Origin: Methanolobus vulcani
GTDB lineage: Archaea; Halobacteriota; Methanosarcinia; Methanosarcinales; Methanosarcinaceae
NCBI RefSeq assembly: GCF_006546655.1
Contig: NZ_VIAQ01000015.1
Span: 588,757 to 652,756, forward strand
Length of the DNA: 64,000 nucleotides
Reading direction: 5' to 3'
The position numbers and the translations under genes were made by a program. This document shows positions 48,996 to 58,454 of this stretch, piece by piece. Position 1 is the stretch's first letter, and each line of letters opens with the position of its first letter. The notes beneath the pieces are model-generated. The model was not told the DNA's origin and did no database searches. It worked only from the letters and a program-made list of their open reading frames with translations.

Positions 48996-49064
48996 GCAAC
49001 ATATATTTTTAAGTTGGGCACAGATACATAGCAACATATATTTTTAAGTTCGGACACAGATACT
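48996..49064 (+). promoter_or_regulatory. Tandemly duplicated promoter segment upstream of ramA
   Basis: Two consecutive copies of a 35-bp unit, 48996-49030 and 49031-49064. They share GCAACATATATTTTTAAGTT and the following CACAGATAC with one or two changes (GGG versus CGGA). Each copy carries a TATA-like ATATATTTTTAA, so the gene has two near-identical promoters 35 bp apart. RNA would start at about 49030 and 49065, giving leaders of about 70 and 35 nt. The rest of the 48818-48995 gap is AT-rich and holds no gene. Confidence 0.6.
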
Positions 49065-49101
49065 ACGTTATTAATTTTAAAAGAAATAAAAAGGGATTCA
49101 A

Positions 49102-50724
49102 ATGAAAATTGGAGTTGCAATCGACATAGGTACCAGTGGTATCAGAGCACAGAAGATTGACCTTGATAGTGGTGATATTCAAAAGACAGTTATTACTCTC
49201 CGTAACCCGCTCCCAGGAGCAAATGTTATGGACCATCTGGATTTTGCCATTACTTATGGTCTTGATCTTGCTCAGGGTCTACACGTCAATGCTGTAAAGC
49301 ATATTATTGAGACATTGGGAGTTAAGCCGGAAGAACTGGAAAGAATGTCTATTTGCGGAAACCCTATACAACTTTCCATTTTCCAGGGAATTCCAATTGA
49401 TGACCTTGCTTATGCAGGAGAAAGGAAGAAGGAAAAGCTGAACATCAAAGAATCTGACAGAAGTGCCAGAATCATTGAGTGTTCAGAGATTAAGGGACTT
49501 GAAGTCTATCCAAATGCAAAGCTTGTTGTCCCACCTGCAATCAGACATGAAGTCGGTGCCGATGCACTTGCACTTATCATCAAATCAGGATTCCTTGATA
49601 CAAAGGAAACCGCAATTGCAACTGATTACGGAACAAATGCAGAAATGGCACTTATCCATGAAGGAACAATCTACACAGGTTCCGCAGCAGCAGGTCCTGC
49701 TCTTGAAGGTCAGCAGATCAAATATGGTAACCTTGCATCACCATTCGTAATTTCCGATGTTGAATTTGAGGGTAAGAATATACGTAACTATGTACTTGAC
49801 GAAGAAATGAATACTGTCAAGGCACAATTGATCAATCCTAACAATGGAGATATCATTGAAGAAGACTCCATTAAAGCAAAGGGAATTACTGGTACTGGTG
49901 TCATTGCAATTATTCAAGCAGGAATGGAAGACGGAATCATCACACTTCCAAAGATCAACACGCCTGATCACATACTTTACCTGCAGGACAAGATCAAGTT
50001 CTTCGAGAAGGATGTTGAGGCAGCAGGTCTTGCAATGGGTGCAATCCGTGCAGGACATCTTGCACTGTGTAATGCAGCAGGAATTGAAGTTGCCGATGTC
50101 AAGAAAGCATACATGTCCGGTGCCGCAGGTACTTACATGGATGCGGTCAAGGCACACCAGGTTGGCATGGTCCCATTCAATGTAGATGAGGTCATACAGA
50201 TTGGTAACACCTCACTTATCGTTGCAAGGGAAATCCTCCTTTCAGAGGACAGGCTCTGGGAACTTCAGGAAATCGCTTCAAAGATTGTCAGCAACCACGT
50301 CATGTTTGCAACCGATCCTGCATTCAAGGAAGCATACATCCAGGAGATATCCTATTGGGGCGAAGGTATGCCATTCAAGATGCTCAAGAAGTTCCTCAAG
50401 AAGAAAGGACTGCCTCAGATCGATCTTCCAGAAGGCACTGTTAATGTAAACAAGGTCGTTGAGAAAGATATCCCTGTTCTTGGTCCGGAAGGATTGCAGG
50501 TTCTTGAGAGAGTTGGTACATTCCTTACAATGAAGGTTAACTGTCCGGAATGTCCAAAGTGTATCAAGGTCTGTCCTAATGATGCCATCACAATTGATGA
50601 TGAAGGTGTTGTTATGATCAGTTCTGACCTTTGTGATGGTGCAAACTGTAAGAGATGCATTAATGCATGTCCAAAGGACACTTTCAGGTGGGAAAACCTT
50701 GTGGTTATGGAACAGGAAGCTTGA
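49102..50724 (+). CDS. ramA: RamA-type corrinoid protein reductive activase
   Basis: 540 residues, the size of RamA. The amino-terminal part is an ASKHA-type nucleotide-binding fold (MKIGVAIDIGTSGIRAQKID, ATDYGTNAEMAL, AAAGPALEG). Two C-terminal [4Fe-4S] sites have Cys 481, 484, 487, 491 and 511, 516, 519, 523. Family role: ATP-driven reduction of inactive Co(II) corrinoid to Co(I), restarting methyl transfer. Methylamine-linked RamA is best known; here the gene lies by mtaCB and no methylamine methyltransferase is in the window, so it may serve MtaC. It is followed 31 bp later by the CobW-type gene. Confidence 0.88.
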   Translation: MKIGVAIDIGTSGIRAQKIDLDSGDIQKTVITLRNPLPGANVMDHLDFAITYGLDLAQGLHVNAVKHIIETLGVKPEELERMSICGNPIQLSIFQGIPIDDLAYAGERKKEKLNIKESDRSARIIECSEIKGLEVYPNAKLVVPPAIRHEVGADALALIIKSGFLDTKETAIATDYGTNAEMALIHEGTIYTGSAAAGPALEGQQIKYGNLASPFVISDVEFEGKNIRNYVLDEEMNTVKAQLINPNNGDIIEEDSIKAKGITGTGVIAIIQAGMEDGIITLPKINTPDHILYLQDKIKFFEKDVEAAGLAMGAIRAGHLALCNAAGIEVADVKKAYMSGAAGTYMDAVKAHQVGMVPFNVDEVIQIGNTSLIVAREILLSEDRLWELQEIASKIVSNHVMFATDPAFKEAYIQEISYWGEGMPFKMLKKFLKKKGLPQIDLPEGTVNVNKVVEKDIPVLGPEGLQVLERVGTFLTMKVNCPECPKCIKVCPNDAITIDDEGVVMISSDLCDGANCKRCINACPKDTFRWENLVVMEQEA

Positions 50725-50755
50725 GCTTCCTTTTAATTTTTAGAAGGAATGAATT

Positions 50756-51889
50756 ATGAAAGTACTTGTAATTGGTGGATTTTTAGGCAGTGGAAAAACA
50801 TCCACTATTATACGAATTGGTAAAGAATTTAGTGAAGCTGGCCAGAAGGTTGCGGTTATTGTTAATGAGATAGGTGAAGTCGGACTGGATGGTGACGTCA
50901 TTTCCAAATACGGTCTTGATATGACTGAGCTTACAAGTGGTTGTATTTGCTGTTCTCTTAAAGTAAATATGAAAACAACATTAACACTTCTTAACAGGGA
51001 CTACCATCCAGATGTCATTCTGATAGAACCAACAGGAATTGCATTCCCACAGGTCATCAAGAATGAGGTTGATCTGATGAATCTGAAGGATACCACGGTG
51101 CAACCTCTTGTTACATTAATAGATGGTAGCAGGTTCAAGCAACTTATGAAGGAAGCAAAGAATTTTGCCATGCGCCAGATTATCGATGCAGAGATACTAT
51201 GTATTAATAAGATTGACCTGGTCGATGAGATACGCATCCCAATCCTTGAGGCTTCTGTACAGCAATTAAATCCTAAGGCAAAGGTGTTACTTCTTTCCAC
51301 CTCCAAGGAAGATGAGCACTGGGATGAATTTGTTGGGCTTGCAATGGGGGATGTCCCCAGTCAGCATGGTCATCATGAATTAAAAACTACAAGTTCGGAT
51401 ACTGAAGTGATCGATGAGGCAACAGGAAAGCCTGTAGAGCAGACCATGGATTCTATTGAAGCATCAGGTATAGCCAGTTATGCTACGGAATTTGTATTAG
51501 ATGGGCGCATATCCACAGATTTGGCGCAGGTAACTGCAAAGGATATAATGTCGACTCTTAAATCTAAAGTGATAGAGCTCAGTCCTGAATTTGTTGGGCA
51601 TATTAAGCTCTACATTGAATCCGGTTCTAATACTGTAAAGACCAATCTTACGGCATATGATCAGGATATTACCATGGAAGTCATTGATACAGAGACCGGG
51701 CAAGTGCCCAGACTCAAGGTTCTCTCAGCAGTCTCAAGTATTGATCATGATGAGCTTGTAAATCTGGTAAATGACACTGTTTCTGAGAACCTGGTTGCCC
51801 AGAATATAAGTTTCAAGCACAATAGCCATCACCATCATGACCACGACCATAGTCATTCCAAACCAATAGATTTAGTCAACAACAATTGA
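50756..51889 (+). CDS. CobW/G3E family GTPase (COG0523) with His-rich tail
   Basis: 377 residues. GGFLGSGKTS (7-16) is Walker A, VNEIGEVGLDG switch I, CICC at Cys 63, 65, 66 the family's CxCC metal site, and NKID the guanine motif. A CobW C-terminal domain ends in a metal-binding run HHHHDHDHSHS. Family role: GTP-dependent delivery of metal (Zn, Co) to target proteins. Adjacent targets would be zinc-dependent MtaB or MtaA, or the cobalt corrinoid of MtaC. Likely co-transcribed with ramA. Confidence 0.87.
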   Translation: MKVLVIGGFLGSGKTSTIIRIGKEFSEAGQKVAVIVNEIGEVGLDGDVISKYGLDMTELTSGCICCSLKVNMKTTLTLLNRDYHPDVILIEPTGIAFPQVIKNEVDLMNLKDTTVQPLVTLIDGSRFKQLMKEAKNFAMRQIIDAEILCINKIDLVDEIRIPILEASVQQLNPKAKVLLLSTSKEDEHWDEFVGLAMGDVPSQHGHHELKTTSSDTEVIDEATGKPVEQTMDSIEASGIASYATEFVLDGRISTDLAQVTAKDIMSTLKSKVIELSPEFVGHIKLYIESGSNTVKTNLTAYDQDITMEVIDTETGQVPRLKVLSAVSSIDHDELVNLVNDTVSENLVAQNISFKHNSHHHHDHDHSHSKPIDLVNNN

Positions 51890-52744
51890 TTATGAGAAAT
51901 AAATGCAGCAATTCTTTTTGCTGCTATCTTTTTTATTGTTTTTTACCTGTATTTTGCCGTTATTTTGTTTTGAATTCATGTTTTGTATGAATCTTTTCTA
52001 TCTTTCTTTGCAGAATATCTGTCCAAAATAATGTTATATATATGTGTGACGCATAACATGTACTTTTTTCAACTGCTATAATATTTCTATACGGATTATT
52101 TGTACACTTCGACTTTTGACGATACTTAAATCGAACGGTTAACAATAAGCAAAAAAAAATTGAAGTGATTTAAACACCTAAATATCTTTATCTTTTGGCG
52201 ATATCATTTCACAGATTCTTACTAATAATCTAATAAAAAAATTAGTATGATCTATTATATTTATATCTCTATTTATATGATTTTAACAAGTTCACTTTAG
52301 TTACTGGCTAAAAAATGAGAAAATTATGCAGTACTATTTAAAGTTAATGGTTCTTTTGTAATTTTTTTTTACATTTTTGTAAATGTCCGTGTGTAATATT
52401 GGTTTACATTCTAAATATAATGAGGTGTTTTGTTGCTTATCACTCACAAAAAATGAAATCTGGGGGCACTGTTCAAAAATATAGCTGTTTTTCTCGTGAT
52501 TTTATTGTTGTAAATCCGATTGCCCGATAGGTTTATATAGCTATCCAGAATAGGTGTTTATGTGGAAAGATGAAGTTAGCAAATGACTAAAACTTGTTAG
52601 CAAATGGTTGTGGAGACTTTTGCTATTGGAAACAGAGTCATGCGCCAACAGATGTCCATCTGCTGTTTACAAAAACATACTTCGCTTGAATGTATGTTAG
52701 CGTTTCAGCAGGAAGTCAATCTAGATCTAAGGAGGTAGAATTAG
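51890..52744 (+). promoter_or_regulatory. Long upstream region of mtaCB with promoter at 52526-52545
   Basis: 855 bp without a gene. A TATA-like TTTATATA at 52532-52539 is flanked by GATAG (52526-52530) and CTATC (52541-52545), an inverted repeat that could be an operator. RNA starting near 52562 would have a leader of about 180 nt before GGAGG at 52731. Long leaders are known for Methanosarcina mta operons. A second TATA-like GTTATATATATG lies at about 52033. The AT-rich stretch between (52080-52500) contains no ORF of note. Confidence 0.5.
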
Positions 52745-53506
52745 ATGGATGTAGACCCAAGCAAAATATTAGTTAGGTATAATGTTGCTAAAGAAAAAGC
52801 ACAGACACCTGAAGAGATGGCAGCTGAGATGTATCCAAGCGCAGAACCTGCAAATACAATCTGTGCTGCAATCTTTGACGGAGAAGAAGACGACGTAATC
52901 GAAGGTCTCGAGAAGGCAATCGAGGGCGGAGCAGATCCAGTAGCACTCATCGACGACGTGCTGATGGTAGGAATGAAGATTGTCACAGACTTATACGACC
53001 AGGGTGTAATCTTCCTGCCAAACGTTATGATGTCAGCAGATGCAATGCTTGAAGGTATCGAATTCTGTAAGGAACAGGGTGGCGCAGCACCAAAACCAAA
53101 AGGAAAGGTTGTTTGCCACGTAGCAGAAGGTGACGTACACGACATCGGTAAGTCAATTGTAGCAGCACTCCTCAGAGCAGCTGGTTACGAAGTAGTTGAC
53201 CTTGGCCGTGATGTACCAGTCGACGAAGTTATCGCAGCTGTAAAGAAGGAAAGCCCAATGATGCTCACCGGTACAGCATTGATGACAACAACAATGTATG
53301 CATTCAAGGAAGTCAACGACAGACTCCTCGAGTCCGGTATCAAGATACCATTCCAGTGCGGTGGCGGAGCAGTAAACCAGGACTTCGTTACACAGTACGA
53401 GCTCGGAATCTATGGTGAAGAGGCAGCAGACGCACCAAAGATGGCAGACGCAATCCTTTCAGGAAAGGGTCTCGCACAGCTGAAGGAGCAGTTCCACAAA
53501 CACTAA
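52745..53506 (+). CDS. mtaC: Methanol corrinoid protein MtaC
   Basis: 253 residues. The amino-terminal helical cap (about 1-115) precedes the B12-binding domain with DVHDIGKSIV; His 132 is the lower cobalt ligand. The corrinoid receives methyl from methanol via MtaB. GGAGGT lies 8 nt before the ATG. It uses C-ending codons such as TTC and GAC heavily and has fewer A/T third bases than its neighbours, as expected for one of the most abundant proteins of methanol-grown cells. mtaB follows 13 nt later. Confidence 0.97.
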   Translation: MDVDPSKILVRYNVAKEKAQTPEEMAAEMYPSAEPANTICAAIFDGEEDDVIEGLEKAIEGGADPVALIDDVLMVGMKIVTDLYDQGVIFLPNVMMSADAMLEGIEFCKEQGGAAPKPKGKVVCHVAEGDVHDIGKSIVAALLRAAGYEVVDLGRDVPVDEVIAAVKKESPMMLTGTALMTTTMYAFKEVNDRLLESGIKIPFQCGGGAVNQDFVTQYELGIYGEEAADAPKMADAILSGKGLAQLKEQFHKH

Positions 53507-53519
53507 AGAGGTGACAGAA

Positions 53520-54899
53520 ATGGTAAAAAGATACACATCACTTGCATACAAAGCAGCTGACGACATGATCTTCGGTAAGTCAGTTTACCCAGTAAAGGCA
53601 GAGCTCGGATTAGAAGTAGGTGCAGGATACGTAACTGGTGAAGTTAACTACGCACCAAGGCCAGAAGCTGGTGTCTCCAAAGAGAAACTTGTCTCAGAAT
53701 ACCGCAGACTTACAACTGACATTATGGCAAGAGCTGTACAGGTCGGTTTCCCAGGTATTGTACTTGAAACAGAACACGTAGAACAGATGACCAACAACCC
53801 TGACTGGGGAGGAGAGGTCGCACACGTCCAGAAGACTATCATGGAAGAATACCATGAGGAATACGGAATCAAGACCGCTCTCAGACACACCCCGGGTGAC
53901 GTTCGTGAGAACCGTGACCTTCTTGCACTTATCGGTGACAAGTATGACGTAACTATGGAGTCATTCGAAGCTGTAGCAGAAGCAGGAGCAGACTTCCTGT
54001 CCATCGAAACAATGGGCGGTAAGGAAATTCTTGACTACGCAATTCTCAGAAATGACATTCCTGGTCTCGTATATGCAATTGGCTGCCTCGGTTCAATTGA
54101 CATGACCATGATCTGGAGCGACATCAGAAAGATCGCTGACAAGACCGGAAGAATTGCAGCTGGTGACACTGACTGTTCACAGGCAAACACTGCAATGTTT
54201 ATTGCAGGTGGTCTCCTTGACAAGAACCTTGCACACACCATTGCAATCATCGCAAGAGCAATCTCTGCACCAAGGACACTCGCAGGATATGAAGCAGGTG
54301 CCCAGGGTCCAGGAAAGGACTGTGGATACGAGAACACAATCGTAAAGGCAATCACTGGATGCCCAATCTCACAGGAAGGAAAGACCTCAACATGTGCACA
54401 CTCAGACGTAATGGGTAACCTTGTCATGCAGTGCTGTGACCTGTGGTCAAACGAATCTGTAGAATACCACGGTGAATTCGGTGGTACATCTGTACAGTGC
54501 TGGTCCGAGTCCCTTAACTACGATGCAGCAATGCTCAACGTAGCAACAGAGACAGGCAACGCAAAGATGCTCCGTGACATCCTCGTACTCTCTGACAAGT
54601 ACAGAGACCCACAGGGATACGTCCTTGCATACGACAACGCATACAAGGTTGCAGAATCCATCGCAAAGGACGGAGATAACCTTTACCTCCGTGCAAAGAA
54701 CGCAGCAATCACATGCTGTGACATCCTGAACGGTGCAGAAAAGCTTACCATGTCCAAGTTCGAACTTGGTGCACTCGCAGACGCAAAGGCAGCCCTCGAC
54801 GCAATGACCGACGAGGAAGACACCTTCATGAGCGAGAGCATGGAGAAGTACAAGGCAGAAGTACCTGTCTTCAGACCAGAAGACAACTACAAGTTCTAA
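53520..54899 (+). CDS. mtaB: Methanol:corrinoid methyltransferase MtaB
   Basis: 459 residues. Transfers methyl from methanol to the Co(I) corrinoid of MtaC. The zinc ligands are visible as Glu 163 (SIETMGG), Cys 219 (GDTDC) and Cys 268 (GPGKDCGY), each one position off the M. barkeri numbering as I recall it. ATG 53520 follows AAGAGGTGA; a GTG at 53511 would sit in the ribosome-binding site. Same biased codon use as mtaC. The following T-rich DNA (from 54907) is the likely stop. Confidence 0.97.
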   Translation: MVKRYTSLAYKAADDMIFGKSVYPVKAELGLEVGAGYVTGEVNYAPRPEAGVSKEKLVSEYRRLTTDIMARAVQVGFPGIVLETEHVEQMTNNPDWGGEVAHVQKTIMEEYHEEYGIKTALRHTPGDVRENRDLLALIGDKYDVTMESFEAVAEAGADFLSIETMGGKEILDYAILRNDIPGLVYAIGCLGSIDMTMIWSDIRKIADKTGRIAAGDTDCSQANTAMFIAGGLLDKNLAHTIAIIARAISAPRTLAGYEAGAQGPGKDCGYENTIVKAITGCPISQEGKTSTCAHSDVMGNLVMQCCDLWSNESVEYHGEFGGTSVQCWSESLNYDAAMLNVATETGNAKMLRDILVLSDKYRDPQGYVLAYDNAYKVAESIAKDGDNLYLRAKNAAITCCDILNGAEKLTMSKFELGALADAKAALDAMTDEEDTFMSESMEKYKAEVPVFRPEDNYKF

Positions 54900-55049
54900 A
54901 TTTAGAACTTGTTTCTTTTTTCTTTTTTAGTTATTAGTTCCTTTACTGTTAAGTTTGCTTTTTTTCAGAAATTACAGAAATATAGCACTGTAATTAATCT
55001 ATTCTAAAATAAGATTTTCAAATAAAGTAAAAAATAAAAAAGTAATAGG

Positions 55050-56981
55050 TTATTTTGTAAATATTTTAGGATAACCTATGCCTGTGATCTGTATCACAGT
55101 TTCAACTGGGTCGTGTTTCCAGTCTTCCGGTGAAAATGTTTTTTTAGTCATATTTATGTCAAGGTTATCTCTGCTAACACCACATTCTCCCATATATTCC
55201 ACAATCATTTGTTTTCCATGCACTTCTGCATATTCCACAGCTTCACGATACTCTGAAAAAGTACTTCTTCCTTCCGGGGAGAATACATAATATCCAGAAT
55301 CAAGATCATTTATTGATATTGGTCTTACAATAAGTTCCATCCTTCGGATACCTTTTCCAAAGAGAGCTCCTGCAGCGTTGCCAACCTGGGCATGTTCGGG
55401 AACGGTAATATCTGCATCTATTATTTTTTCCATGATTTCCTTGTATGCTACTACCGGACCACCAAGAAGAACAACAGGAATATCAACTTTAAATCTTGCA
55501 TTGTATTTTCCATCAACGATCTTCTGAATGCCATTTCTTTCAATATCAGGAAGTATATAGGTCATAAGGTTAAAGGCCATATTCTTTGCGACTATTTCCT
55601 TTACTTTGGTACTGAATTCAACATCTGTCATTTTATTTAGTTTTCCAAGTTTTTCAGCACCGATCACTGATGCTTTTGTATCCCATGAATTATATTCTCC
55701 CAGGATATGAAGGGCATCAGATGGGGTAAAACCAATAGCTTGAATAAGTCTTTTCTGTATAAGGGAGTCCAGTATAACAGTTGAAGGATAGCGAGTGGAA
55801 ATTGCAGAAATTTCGTCCAGGCTCATTGGTTCATCTCCAATAGCTTTAAGTACTTCAGCTTCAGCATCCTCAAGTCCTTTAGGCTCAAAACCGGATCTCA
55901 TGAAGAATTTTGTAGGTTGGATGTTTCTATCAAGAACACTTCTTTTGGGGATTAAATTTCTTTTAAGCTTATCCAGAAATCCAGGATATTTTGATGATGC
56001 AAGACAGAGAGGCATTACTCTTCGTGGCCCGATATGGATCACGTTGTTGCGTGTCCATACATGACTATCCCCACCCATCGCAGATGTTTCCATCCTTGTT
56101 GCGCGGACACGGGTTTTCCATCCTCCGACAACTGCCCCTGTGTCTGAAAGTTCAGGGATTCCATCCAGTATGGCAGATACGTCAGTACTGGTTCCACCGA
56201 CATCTACTACTGCACATGTGTCAAGTCCTGACAGGAATGAAGCTCCTACAAGACTTGCTGCAGGACCTGAAAATATCGTTTCCACTGGTTTTTCCAGTGC
56301 ATCTTTTAAACCAACAACCGTACCGTCACATTTTAGCATTAACAGACGTGCATCAATTTCTCTTCTTTTGATCTCATCAATTACTGACAGAACGAATTTA
56401 TGGGATATTGGAAGTAGTTGTGCATTAAGGGATGCAGTGACCGCACGTTCATACGCCCCAAGATCCTGTGAGAGTTCATGGCCACAAACAACCGGCAGTC
56501 CTGTAATCTCATGAAGAACTTTAGTAATCTCCAGTTCATGCTCTGGATTCCTTACACTGAAAAAAGAAGATACAGCAAAAGCTGAAATCTCATCTTTATA
56601 CTTTTCAGCAAATTTCTTTACTGCAGCAATGTCAGGTTTTTCAATCTCTTCTCCATTATAACTATGCCCTCCCGGGATTGAAAGCACATGTTTTGCAGGG
56701 AAATCTCCTTTTACCGGATGCTCGCCTACAAGAATAAGAGCAACAGGACTTCCTGTTCCTTCAAGCACTGTGTTGGTAGCAAGAGTTGTTGAAACAGACA
56801 CAAGGGTTACTTTTTGGATATATTCCTGGTCAAGTGTATTAATCGCGTTTTTGATACCTTCAACAAGATTCGGATATGTTGTGAGGGCTTTTCCTGAACC
56901 TACAACGGTTCCATCAGAGTCCCTTACAAGAATAGCATCTGTATACGTACCGCCAGCATCAATTCCTAGACTATAGTGCAT
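55050..56981 (-). CDS. Hydantoinase/oxoprolinase (HyuA-like) ASKHA protein in the methanol cluster
   Basis: 643 residues. GIDAGGTYTDAILV (5-18) is the phosphate-1 motif of the HyuA/ASKHA fold, and SVSTTLATNTVLEG and CAVVDVGGTSTDVSAI are family signatures, the latter the second phosphate motif. Normal HyuA members hydrolyse hydantoins or oxoproline with ATP; here the neighbours are mtaB and mtaA, so a role in methanol metabolism is more likely. GGAGATAT precedes the ATG. Convergent with mtaCB and downstream of mtaA with 226 bp between; own promoter TTAATATAA near 57083 (minus). No metal-cluster Cys motif is seen. Confidence 0.75.
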   Translation of the reverse strand: MHYSLGIDAGGTYTDAILVRDSDGTVVGSGKALTTYPNLVEGIKNAINTLDQEYIQKVTLVSVSTTLATNTVLEGTGSPVALILVGEHPVKGDFPAKHVLSIPGGHSYNGEEIEKPDIAAVKKFAEKYKDEISAFAVSSFFSVRNPEHELEITKVLHEITGLPVVCGHELSQDLGAYERAVTASLNAQLLPISHKFVLSVIDEIKRREIDARLLMLKCDGTVVGLKDALEKPVETIFSGPAASLVGASFLSGLDTCAVVDVGGTSTDVSAILDGIPELSDTGAVVGGWKTRVRATRMETSAMGGDSHVWTRNNVIHIGPRRVMPLCLASSKYPGFLDKLKRNLIPKRSVLDRNIQPTKFFMRSGFEPKGLEDAEAEVLKAIGDEPMSLDEISAISTRYPSTVILDSLIQKRLIQAIGFTPSDALHILGEYNSWDTKASVIGAEKLGKLNKMTDVEFSTKVKEIVAKNMAFNLMTYILPDIERNGIQKIVDGKYNARFKVDIPVVLLGGPVVAYKEIMEKIIDADITVPEHAQVGNAAGALFGKGIRRMELIVRPISINDLDSGYYVFSPEGRSTFSEYREAVEYAEVHGKQMIVEYMGECGVSRDNLDINMTKKTFSPEDWKHDPVETVIQITGIGYPKIFTK

Positions 56982-57207
56982 AATATATCTCCTGTTTTAC
57001 AATGCAAAAGAACCAAAGTTAAATTTGAAAAGACGTATGAATTGTGCAAATAACCTTTGATTAATAAAAGATGGGCTAAGTTATATTAAAGATTTATGTT
57101 AACGCCGAATATTAAAAACAGCATCAATAAACGTCAAATTAGTTTATTATAGAAAAAAAGAATATGGCATGACCATAGTAAAACTATGGCATGCTATGTT
57201 AAAAGAT

Positions 57208-58218
57208 TTATGCGTAGTAATCGTCTCTTGCTTCGACCATTGCCTTAAGGTTTGCAACTGGGGTGTCAGGTGCAATTCCACAGCCTGGTGCAAGGACGTC
57301 GATTCCGTCGTCAAGAGCCTGTTTTGCAGCTGCTTTTACTGCTGCTTCGTCACCTGCAAGAAGTACGAAAGGACTGGATACATTACCGCAGATTGTGCAC
57401 TTGTCTCCTACCTTTGCCTTTGCGCCCTTAAGGTCCTTTACTTTCTCTTCGATACTGATGGATTCGAAGTGGCAGTCTGCCATCATTTCGATAATTGCAG
57501 TTACATCACCACAAACGTGGAGAATCATTGGACCATTGACACCGTCAGCGAATCTCTGGAGGACTGGCTTGAGGATCTTGTCGAATACATCAGGAGCCAT
57601 GAGGTCTGGTGATGCTACAGGATCTGGTACACTGATAACATCTGCACCAGCAGCAAGCATAGCATTTGCGTACTCGATACATGCATCACATGCGAAGTCA
57701 AGGATGGTCTGGAAGTCTTCTGGCTTTTTGATGGACCATTTCATGAACTTCTTTACACTTGCAAGGTCGGATGCAAGTGTTACAGGACCTTCCATACCAG
57801 CGATTACTGGTACTTCATCTCCGCATTTCTCTCTCAGGATTCCAAGTGCTTCCATTACTACTGGGATTCTTCCCTGTGAAAGGAGGTCCTCTGGCATAGC
57901 AAGGTCGTCAACGCCCTTTGGATATGGGTGATCGGTGACGGATGGCTGTCTGTTCTTTGTACCCATGTTGATTGTACATCCCATTGCTTCTGCGAGTACT
58001 GTGAGACAGTATGGAGCTCTTACGCCCTCAAGACCGCATTCTGCGTATGATGCATATGCAAGGTCTGCCATCATCTTAGCATCGGAGTGTGCTTCTGGCC
58101 ATGAAGCACCAGTTTTGTCCATAAGCTCTACAATTCCAGACTGAGTTACAGTACAAACAGGTACTTTGTCGACTTCTTCACCTTTTAATGCTTTGAGTAA
58201 TCTTTCTTTCATGTTCAT
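57208..58218 (-). CDS. mtaA: Methylcobamide:coenzyme M methyltransferase MtaA
   Basis: 336 residues, UroD-like barrel. Moves the methyl from MtaC to coenzyme M. The zinc site is His 234 and Cys 236 (LHVCGD) plus Cys 313 (APGCGIAP). The amino half (DKVPVCTVTQSGIVELMD, MGTKNRQPSVT) matches MtaA rather than MtbA. GAAGGA precedes ATG 58218, and a TATA-like TTTTATATC on the minus strand at 58273-58281 leaves a leader of about 30 nt. Biased codon use as in mtaCB suggests high expression. Confidence 0.95.
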   Translation of the reverse strand: MNMKERLLKALKGEEVDKVPVCTVTQSGIVELMDKTGASWPEAHSDAKMMADLAYASYAECGLEGVRAPYCLTVLAEAMGCTINMGTKNRQPSVTDHPYPKGVDDLAMPEDLLSQGRIPVVMEALGILREKCGDEVPVIAGMEGPVTLASDLASVKKFMKWSIKKPEDFQTILDFACDACIEYANAMLAAGADVISVPDPVASPDLMAPDVFDKILKPVLQRFADGVNGPMILHVCGDVTAIIEMMADCHFESISIEEKVKDLKGAKAKVGDKCTICGNVSSPFVLLAGDEAAVKAAAKQALDDGIDVLAPGCGIAPDTPVANLKAMVEARDDYYA

Positions 58219-58454
58219 AATGAATCCTTCTCTGTTGAGTAGATTTTAGTCACCTTGATTTGCGTAACATCAGATATAAAACTATTGGATTAATGTAGGG
58301 GGATGCAGAAAATGAAAATTAATTCAAATTAATAACCATTAACAACTCAGGAATAAACAGGACAGGTATGACATAAAAACAAATAGTTTATTATAGAGAA
58401 GAAAAAAGTATTAAGATTAAATTACGATTCATAAACAGTTCCGTTTACTTTCTC
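58219..58454 (-). promoter_or_regulatory. mtaA promoter region
   Basis: Holds the mtaA TATA element (58273-58281, minus) and AT-rich spacer. No other gene is seen in it. Confidence 0.5.

Noticed and set aside
41404..54430. Long antisense frames opposite the [4Fe-4S] ferredoxin, mtaC, mtaB and feoB genes
   Set aside because: They mirror the codon bias of strongly conserved sense genes and have no family features.
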